A DNA stretch of 15,610 bases, taken from the NCBI GenBank assembly GCA_002508315.1, contig DAHE01000044.1, positions 1-15,610 on the forward strand, written 5' to 3'. Positions 6,759 to 12,665 of the stretch are shown piece by piece. This DNA comes from Thermocladium sp. UBA166. Its GTDB lineage: Archaea; Thermoproteota; Thermoprotei; Thermoproteales; Thermocladiaceae. How positions within the stretch are numbered: the stretch's first letter is position 1; every line of letters begins with the position of its first letter. The position numbers and the translations under genes were made by a program. Below the pieces are notes generated by a model. The model was not told the DNA's origin. It saw only the letters and a program-made list of their open reading frames with translations, and did not search any database.

Positions 6759-9700
6759 TCAAGAAAACGAGAATAGCTCTAATTCTCTCATTTCGTTAAG
6801 CAATTGATTCAGTATGTCCTTGTAATCCATCTTGCCCATCTCAACGCTGTCCATTTCCTCCTCCAATTGTTTTGTCCTATCCTCGCTGACCAGTTTTCCC
6901 AACTCCCTGTTCGCGCATTTGATGCGCGTCTCCTCTAGTTCCTTCTTATCCTCCTCTCGTCTCGGCGGCAGTTTTTCCCTAACATAATCGTCGCCGGTGA
7001 GGCAGATATACGCTAATATGCCCAGTCTCTTGGGGACTAGATACTTGGTGCTTCCTATTGCAGTTACGTATCCCCGCTTGAGCAGCGTGTCTATTATCTT
7101 GGCATATGTCGAAGGCCTTCCAATGTGTTTCCGCTTCATCTCCGCTATTATATCCCCCTCCCTGTACGGATACACCGTTCTAATTGTCTTCGTCTCGACG
7201 CTCGCCACATCCACATCTACCTCAGGCAATGTTTCTCTCTTCCTAATGGATTGAAGAATTAATTGAAATCCGGGATCAACTATGTTCACCACTCTCTCGG
7301 TCTCCTTGCTGGCAAGCTCCCCCTCTTCATTATGGAGGGATACTTTATACTTAGCCTTCTCCACTACGGCCGGTCTCATTTGGCTGGCCATGAACCTCTT
7401 GAATACGAGCCTATAGAGCTGTATATGCCTACTGGTTAATTGAACGTTTATGACCCCCGTCGACATGAGCGTCCGCAGCTCCTCATCATCTATGGGCCTA
7501 GTGGGCCTTATACATTCATGCGCTCCCTCCTCCGATGTGACCCACGTCCGTCCCACGTACTCCCCCTCGCCGAACTTATTGCTGATGTATTCCTTAGCTA
7601 TTGAGAGACCCACTGCCGATACCCTCGTACTATCGGTCCTGTGATAGGTTATCAAGCCCGATTCGAAGAGATCCTGTGCCAGCCTCATGGTGGTATTAAC
7701 GTCAAGCCTTAATATATTCGCGGCATCGGTTAGCATGGCATCCGTAGTATAAGGCGGCGGTGGATTTACGGTCTCCTTTATCTGTCCCAGCTTCCTGTAG
7801 TTGACCTTCAAGCCATCATGTGACTTCCTGTAATTCCTTAACTTCCTGGATTCCTGCCTTGCAGCGTCGGGGTCACTGTTGAGGGGAACAATGAAGGTCT
7901 CTTGCTCGTTGTTGATCAAGGTCACGGTTAACCTCATTGCCTTGGAATATTTATTATCTATATGCCTCCTTATTATCCATCCCAGCACGGGCGTCTGCAC
8001 GCGGCCCGCCGATAGATTCTTCCTATCCAACTTGGTCTGTAAATACTTGCTGAGGCCGAACCCTATCCACCTATCCTCTATTCTTCTAACTAGCTGTGAC
8101 TTAACCATGTTGGAATTGACAGTTCTGGGGTTGGCTATTGCATCTATTATGGCCTTCTTGGTGACCTCATGAAATTCTATCCTGCGTATATTGGACACGT
8201 ATGGGCGAAGCATGTTATAGACATCCCATGCTATCTTCTCCCCCTCTGAGTCAGGATCAGTTCCTATCAGCACCTCATCCGCCTCAACAGCTAAATCCCT
8301 CAACGCATCTATGACAGGCAGTGTAGTGGTTAATTGAGTCCCATCGTATGGGCAGGAATCCCTCTCGTCCGTGTAGGTCCTACCGCAGGCCGGGCATCGC
8401 TTTATTGTGCTGTAAATAGGTATGAAATCGCCGTCCATTATTAATACCCCGTAGTAATCCTTCGCATTACGAGCCACCCCCTCATTTACCGCGCTAGGCG
8501 TCAGCTCCACCATATGCCCCTTAGTGGCAACTATGCTGAGCAGCATATTGCCTAGATTGGCCTCGTACACGTTCAAGTTATTGGTGATTCTCCTGCTGGG
8601 CCGTCCAAAGAAGTTCGCTATAGTCCTAGCCTTGGTCGGTGACTCCACCACTAGCAGCACTGATTTAAACGAGGTTCCCCGCCCTACTTGAGGCAACTCG
8701 CTGTTAAGCAGCTTTACTATCTCAGCACGCTCCTCATCGATTACCTTTACAGCGGCATCCACGTCATACTTCTCCAAGTCCTTGAACTCCACCTCATCCA
8801 ATCTATACCGCAAGTCCCGCTGCAGCGCGGAGAACGTAGCGTTATTATCGATGATCACAATAGACAATCCATGGGTTACGCCCCCTATGTACATCCTAGA
8901 CGTCCTGCCACTGGCTTGTATGTATGTGGTTGAGTCGGGCAGAACCACGTAGAAGTCTCCGTTCCTCATCTGTATGCTGACCTCGGATTTTCCTATGTTG
9001 TTGATCACCTCCTGGTTCTTGAGTAACTCATCCGCCAACTTCAATGACTCCATGGCTGTTTCAGCCACGTACCTCTGAAAACCGCTTAGCTCCTCGAGGT
9101 TTGCCTGCGCCTTTTCCAATATCTCCTTCAATTGTGCTTGGTTTAAATACGACATTTTCCTCAGCTTTCCAATTACCTTATCTATGCGTTGCTTCAATTC
9201 ATCAGGTGCTATGGGTCTCATTCCCGAGAAGAATAGCAGGAATCGAATCGGCATGAACTCCTCCAAGTGCAGTCTGAACATTATCTTAGGCACCCCGGCG
9301 AACACCACATAACGTATGCGGGCCGGCATATCTATGCCGCGGACCAGTGATGATCTCGAGGTCGCCAATCCAATCAATACATCGAGCTCCCCCTCCTGAA
9401 ATGCCAGCAATAACTTCTTCTTGGGCTTAAGGTAGATACCGACCTTGATGCCCTCCCCCTCAAGCCGCTGCGCAATGAGCTTGGCCTGCTCCTTATCTGC
9501 ATCGGTTGGAATGAATATTATGCCCCCGCCGCCGAGCTTCTTAACTATCGTTAGAACCTCATCCACTACATCGCCCTTTGGATGCATGAATAGGTCAACC
9601 ACATTCCTAAGCCCCTCAGCCCTGCCTCCTACCTCGAATCCCAGGAACTCCCTGAAGAGGAGCGCTCTTAACGTGCCGCGGGGCCTTGTGAGGACGCCGC

Positions 9701-10574
9701 TGACAATCAATGTACCAATGCTTCTCCCACCTATGATTTCTCTTATTCTCCTAGTCATGTCTCTTACCCTATCGTTTAATTCCGCTGAATCGGCCTCAGC
9801 TCCATTCCGGAAGGCTTGTAGCGCATCCTTGGATACCTTGATAGCCTCTAGCCCCAGCTCTATAGTCTCTTTGGGTATGCCCAGCAAAACGAGTAGTCTA
9901 TCTATGTTTTTACTGGACGCCTTGAGGACGCTGTCCACGTCATCGACGAATATCAGCCCATACCTTGTCTTCTCGAGTTCATCCATGTGTTTTGAAAGGA
10001 AGGAGTTCGTAATTATCAATATATCGTACTCGCCGTTCTTTATCTTGTTCATGGCCTCATCTCTTTCTTTTTTAGTTAGGAGTGAGTTGTATGTTATTAT
10101 TCTGAAATCGCCCTTCGAATACGTCAATGCCCTCTGATACAATTGATAAGCTAAGGTGGATGTAGGCGTCACTATCATTGCCTTGCTCCCGTTCTTGGCT
10201 GCATACATGGATGCTATTATTCCGAACGTCGTCTTGCCGCTGCCCGTGGGTGCTATGACTGCGAAGCTCTTTCCCCTAACTAATCGTCGTGCCCATACTC
10301 GTTGCGCTCCCCACATCTCGAAGCCCGTGGATTCCTTGAATAATTCGTTCAATTCATTATATTTCGTATACATATGTAATATGGGTTTCATTCTCTTCAG
10401 CGTTCCCAGCTTCTCCAACTCCCTCAGCGTTCCCAAGAGATCGCTGCCCTCCAACTCGTTGGGAAGACATGATTTACATGGAAGACCAGCTCCCAGTCTC
10501 CTCGAATCTATCAAGCCTCCGCAATTAGGGCATGCCCATCTATATAACGCCGGTGGGAACTCGCCATCTATCAC
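6759..10574 (-). CDS. rgy: Reverse gyrase (helicase-like domain fused to type IA topoisomerase)
   Basis: Reverse gyrase introduces positive supercoils using ATP and is the hallmark protein of hyperthermophiles. The 1271 residues carry, in order: an N-terminal zinc finger (Cys15, 18, 33, 36); the helicase-like module with Walker A APTGSGKTT at 108-116, DDVD box at 211-214, a motif V region near 401-416 and motif VI QASGRTSR at 553-560; then the topoisomerase with VESPTKA at 643-649, a second zinc finger (Cys727, 730, 741), the metal site DPDSEGE at 773-779 and catalytic Tyr977 in GLITYHRTDS. The second finger lacks its fourth Cys (Asp744 stands in CPYDG). Motifs III and V differ from what I recall as usual, so this may be a diverged copy such as a TopR2-type paralog. 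The start is GTG at 10574, fixed by an in-frame TAG two codons upstream. A TATA box about 35 bp upstream implies a very short leader or none. Confidence 0.96.
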   Translation of the reverse strand: MIDGEFPPALYRWACPNCGGLIDSRRLGAGLPCKSCLPNELEGSDLLGTLRELEKLGTLKRMKPILHMYTKYNELNELFKESTGFEMWGAQRVWARRLVRGKSFAVIAPTGSGKTTFGIIASMYAAKNGSKAMIVTPTSTLAYQLYQRALTYSKGDFRIITYNSLLTKKERDEAMNKIKNGEYDILIITNSFLSKHMDELEKTRYGLIFVDDVDSVLKASSKNIDRLLVLLGIPKETIELGLEAIKVSKDALQAFRNGAEADSAELNDRVRDMTRRIREIIGGRSIGTLIVSGVLTRPRGTLRALLFREFLGFEVGGRAEGLRNVVDLFMHPKGDVVDEVLTIVKKLGGGGIIFIPTDADKEQAKLIAQRLEGEGIKVGIYLKPKKKLLLAFQEGELDVLIGLATSRSSLVRGIDMPARIRYVVFAGVPKIMFRLHLEEFMPIRFLLFFSGMRPIAPDELKQRIDKVIGKLRKMSYLNQAQLKEILEKAQANLEELSGFQRYVAETAMESLKLADELLKNQEVINNIGKSEVSIQMRNGDFYVVLPDSTTYIQASGRTSRMYIGGVTHGLSIVIIDNNATFSALQRDLRYRLDEVEFKDLEKYDVDAAVKVIDEERAEIVKLLNSELPQVGRGTSFKSVLLVVESPTKARTIANFFGRPSRRITNNLNVYEANLGNMLLSIVATKGHMVELTPSAVNEGVARNAKDYYGVLIMDGDFIPIYSTIKRCPACGRTYTDERDSCPYDGTQLTTTLPVIDALRDLAVEADEVLIGTDPDSEGEKIAWDVYNMLRPYVSNIRRIEFHEVTKKAIIDAIANPRTVNSNMVKSQLVRRIEDRWIGFGLSKYLQTKLDRKNLSAGRVQTPVLGWIIRRHIDNKYSKAMRLTVTLINNEQETFIVPLNSDPDAARQESRKLRNYRKSHDGLKVNYRKLGQIKETVNPPPPYTTDAMLTDAANILRLDVNTTMRLAQDLFESGLITYHRTDSTRVSAVGLSIAKEYISNKFGEGEYVGRTWVTSEEGAHECIRPTRPIDDEELRTLMSTGVINVQLTSRHIQLYRLVFKRFMASQMRPAVVEKAKYKVSLHNEEGELASKETERVVNIVDPGFQLILQSIRKRETLPEVDVDVASVETKTIRTVYPYREGDIIAEMKRKHIGRPSTYAKIIDTLLKRGYVTAIGSTKYLVPKRLGILAYICLTGDDYVREKLPPRREEDKKELEETRIKCANRELGKLVSEDRTKQLEEEMDSVEMGKMDYKDILNQLLNEMRELELFSFS

Positions 10575-10603
10575 TGCCTAATCAACAGGCGGGGACGGCT
10601 GGG

Positions 10604-10615
10604 TTCATATAAATG
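10604..10615 (-). promoter_or_regulatory. TATA box of reverse gyrase
   Basis: On the minus strand the element reads CATTTATATGAA. Its centre lies about 26 bp before position 10584, which gives a leader of about 10 nt before GTG 10574. No Shine-Dalgarno sequence lies between, so translation is probably leaderless or nearly so. Confidence 0.6.
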
Positions 10616-10683
10616 TTTTGATGGCTATGACGCTCCAATATTCTGTTTCGTCTCTTCACAATTAAGGACGGATCGAATATATG

Positions 10684-10700
10684 TCGCGGGAATCCCGCGA
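10684..10700. repeat. Perfect 17-bp palindrome in the reverse gyrase / membrane protein divergent region
   Basis: TCGCGGGA A TCCCGCGA is an exact inverted repeat with 8-bp arms and a 1-bp centre. It is GC-rich in an otherwise AT-rich gap and lies about midway between the two opposing TATA boxes. It may be an operator for a dimeric regulator of either or both genes. A cruciform or chance are alternatives. Confidence 0.6.
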
Positions 10701-10760
10701 AGTTATCCCAGGTGCATTATTATTGTGATTAATATTTATAGCGGTTATTTTATCTTTTAC

Positions 10761-10770
10761 ATTTAAATAT
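10761..10770 (+). promoter_or_regulatory. TATA box of the four-helix membrane protein
   Basis: ATTTAAATAT is centred about 26 bp before ATG 10791. This places the transcript start at or next to the A of the ATG, a leaderless arrangement. It supports ATG 10791 over the in-frame TTG at 10770. A second AT-rich stretch (TAATATTTATA, about 10728-10738) lies further upstream. Confidence 0.6.
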
Positions 10771-10790
10771 TGTATGTGTATTTTTGGCTG

Positions 10791-11351
10791 ATGGCTATAA
10801 ATACCCAAGCAAGGAGACTACAGCTAATAATATACGTCGCGGCGCTCATTACAATAATGGCCACGCTCATGGGAATGGATATAGCCATGATTCAACTATG
10901 GTTAATCGGTCGCTCTGATCTTAGTATAATAATCGTCGCGTTGGCTTCGTCTTTTACAATTTTTACCGATATAATAACATTGATCGGGATATTCCAAGCA
11001 ATTCCGCTGCGTCAATTGAATAAGATGAGCTTAGCCTCCCGCGCGTTTTGGTTAATAATAATGATATTCGCAATTACATTGTCGATTTACGTGCCCTATA
11101 TATCTATAAAGCATTACTTGGGTATATCGGTGCCCATAAGCGCGGAATCATTTGCTATGAATGACTTATTTGGACTAGGCATTTTATTCTATAATTCGGG
11201 TCTGGCATTGGCGACCTACATAGTATACATAACGATAAGGAGAAGGATGTTGCCCGACATGTATCAACGCATAATTAACGTTATGAACCCCAATAAGGAA
11301 TTTACAGAGGATGAGAAGAACAATGATGGTAACGACATAGCGGAAATATGA
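10791..11351 (+). CDS. Unrecognised membrane protein with four predicted helices
   Basis: I do not recognise this 186-residue protein. It shows four long hydrophobic stretches at about 12-34, 44-68, 86-106 and 126-149, with short polar loops. Arg/Lys-rich segments flank helix 1 (QARR at 6-9) and follow helix 4 (IRRRM at 149-153). A hydrophilic, acidic tail runs from about 154 to 186 (EFTEDEKNN). By the positive-inside tendency, both ends may face the cytoplasm. It has no Cys residues and no recognisable catalytic or binding motif. ATG 10791 is preferred to TTG 10770 because the TATA box sits 26 bp before it. It is divergent from reverse gyrase and ends 22 bp from the convergent phosphodiesterase gene, so it is probably a single-gene transcript. 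Codon use looks like that of its neighbours, with many ATA codons. It may be a lineage-restricted protein; no function is proposed. Confidence 0.75.
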   Translation: MAINTQARRLQLIIYVAALITIMATLMGMDIAMIQLWLIGRSDLSIIIVALASSFTIFTDIITLIGIFQAIPLRQLNKMSLASRAFWLIIMIFAITLSIYVPYISIKHYLGISVPISAESFAMNDLFGLGILFYNSGLALATYIVYITIRRRMLPDMYQRIINVMNPNKEFTEDEKNNDGNDIAEI

Positions 11352-11373
11352 CACGGATGAGCGACGGGGCCCA

Positions 11374-12531
11374 TTATGGTGAGGAAGCCATAAATAGCGG
11401 TATTAGCATTTCATCCTTGGATAACCCAGCATGATGTCCCCTGAACTTCGCTAACTTATCGTCGGATGGCTTGAGCAGGTATATCAATACCTTGGAGTCC
11501 CTGGGCACTGCCATTAAATCCCCCAACCTCTTCCGCACCTTATCGCTCACGCCTCCCAGCAGCGGCTCCATTCTTCCCACATCCAAGAGATCCACTGTGG
11601 GAAGGAATTCACTGAAGTAGCTCCTCGCCGCCTCCACGTAGCCTTTATCCGCCATCTTCAATTGAAGCGCCCGCGGCTCCCCGAACGGCGGTACCATAAG
11701 CATACCCAGTAATTGGCCATGCCTGCGCAGGTCCACCACATCCTCTTGCTGCACGTCTATCTGGCCGTGATCCGCTGTGACCAGCAGAGTCGTTTCGGGT
11801 GGTACCTTATCGGAGAACCTGCGCAGCAAGTGCATTGTCTCCACTAATGCGTATTCATAGTGTGGAGACGATGGTCCATATGTATGTTGTATGGTATCCA
11901 AGTGCGTCAAGTACAAGTAAACCAATTGATACTCATTAGATGCCGCCAATGCTGTGGTGAATGCATCGAAGAAAGTGTGATACTCCAATACATTGGCTCC
12001 TTTGTACAGTATATGGGAAATCCCGGTGCTGCCCAGCCCCTTTGGCACGACAGCCGCGCTCCTTATCCCCTCCCTTCCCAATTCGTCGAATATGGTATTG
12101 CTGTGATATATTTCTCCCAAGTCATAGCCTAGATTCAAGATATCATCGCGGAAACCCGTTGGGGCCACGCTCATGTTGAGGGTGTTAACCATGGTGCCCA
12201 ACTCATTCATGAATAATATGGTGCCCAAGATACCGTGCATGCCCGGGGTGGTTCCTGTGGATAGGCTCGTCAAGGCAGTGGACGTGACTGATGGAAACAC
12301 GCTGGTTATCTGGATGGATCTATCCATGAACCACCTCACGTCCTCTGCTTTGCTCATCCTCTCCAGTCCGGTCCACCCCAGCGCGTCAACTAAGATAATT
12401 ATGGCTTTCTTACCGCTCAACTCCACGTTCTTGAGCTGCGCGTTCCTCTCCTTAGCGCCGAACATCTTGAGAATGGAATTTGATAGATTGACTAAGCTTT
12501 CCCCATCGTATCTAGGAGACACCAGATCCAT
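11374..12531 (-). CDS. Alkaline phosphatase superfamily phosphodiesterase / nucleotide pyrophosphatase-like protein
   Basis: This is a predicted two-metal hydrolase of phosphoester or phosphodiester bonds. The 385 residues show the metal and nucleophile set of the NPP-type branch: Asp49 in ILVDALG; Thr83 in FPSVTSTALTSLSTG as the probable nucleophile; Asp212 and His216 in THLDTIQHTYGP; Asp254 and His255 in VTADHGQ; and a late His (366 or 367) in HHAGLS. The length is usual for a single-domain archaeal member. There is no signal peptide or membrane helix, so it is probably cytoplasmic. The Asn-His pair that follows the nucleophile in animal NPP enzymes is not evident here, so the substrate may differ; nucleotides, cofactors or phosphonates are all possible. 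ATG 12531 fits a leaderless transcript, with a TATA-like sequence centred about 26 bp upstream. A perfect palindrome sits just behind that TATA box, and the gene is divergent from the aminopeptidase. Confidence 0.85.
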   Translation of the reverse strand: MDLVSPRYDGESLVNLSNSILKMFGAKERNAQLKNVELSGKKAIIILVDALGWTGLERMSKAEDVRWFMDRSIQITSVFPSVTSTALTSLSTGTTPGMHGILGTILFMNELGTMVNTLNMSVAPTGFRDDILNLGYDLGEIYHSNTIFDELGREGIRSAAVVPKGLGSTGISHILYKGANVLEYHTFFDAFTTALAASNEYQLVYLYLTHLDTIQHTYGPSSPHYEYALVETMHLLRRFSDKVPPETTLLVTADHGQIDVQQEDVVDLRRHGQLLGMLMVPPFGEPRALQLKMADKGYVEAARSYFSEFLPTVDLLDVGRMEPLLGGVSDKVRKRLGDLMAVPRDSKVLIYLLKPSDDKLAKFRGHHAGLSKDEMLIPLFMASSP

Positions 12532-12550
12532 ACAATGTTAGGCTGAGATG

Positions 12551-12560
12551 GGATTAAAAA
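12551..12560 (-). promoter_or_regulatory. TATA box of the phosphodiesterase gene
   Basis: The minus strand reads TTTTTAATCC, centred about 25 bp before ATG 12531, consistent with a leaderless transcript. The factor-B recognition element directly upstream of it would border or overlap the palindrome that begins at 12564. Confidence 0.55.
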
Positions 12561-12563
12561 GCA

Positions 12564-12581
12564 CACGCGTTGAAACGCGTG
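12564..12581. repeat. Perfect 18-bp palindrome next to the phosphodiesterase promoter
   Basis: CACGCGTT GA AACGCGTG is an exact inverted repeat with 8-bp arms and a 2-bp spacer. It starts 3 bp upstream of the phosphodiesterase TATA box and about 55 bp upstream of the aminopeptidase TATA box. This is a natural place for a dimeric transcription factor to act on TFB binding. Its sequence differs from the other palindrome in the window, although both contain CGCG. Confidence 0.6.
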
Positions 12582-12636
12582 AAATTATCTATCGCTGTTC
12601 TGGCATTCATCGCGCAGCTAATCTGGACTAGCTATG

Positions 12637-12645
12637 TTTTTATAT
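12637..12645 (+). promoter_or_regulatory. TATA box of the M1 aminopeptidase gene
   Basis: TTTTTATAT is centred about 25-26 bp before GTG 12666, so the transcript should begin at the start codon. No Shine-Dalgarno is present. This supports GTG 12666 as the true start. Confidence 0.65.
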
Positions 12646-12665
12646 CCCTGCCCCACTAAGGCTGC

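Noticed and set aside
9445..10137. A 230-codon open frame on the plus strand inside the reverse gyrase gene
   Set aside because: It lies fully antisense to a conserved coding region, has a Ser/Pro/Leu-rich composition typical of reverse-strand shadows, and has no promoter or Shine-Dalgarno of its own.
12616..12633. Short inverted repeat AGCTA-N8-TAGCT just upstream of the aminopeptidase TATA box
   Set aside because: Five-bp arms with an 8-bp spacer are expected by chance in a region this size. It is much weaker than the two perfect palindromes.
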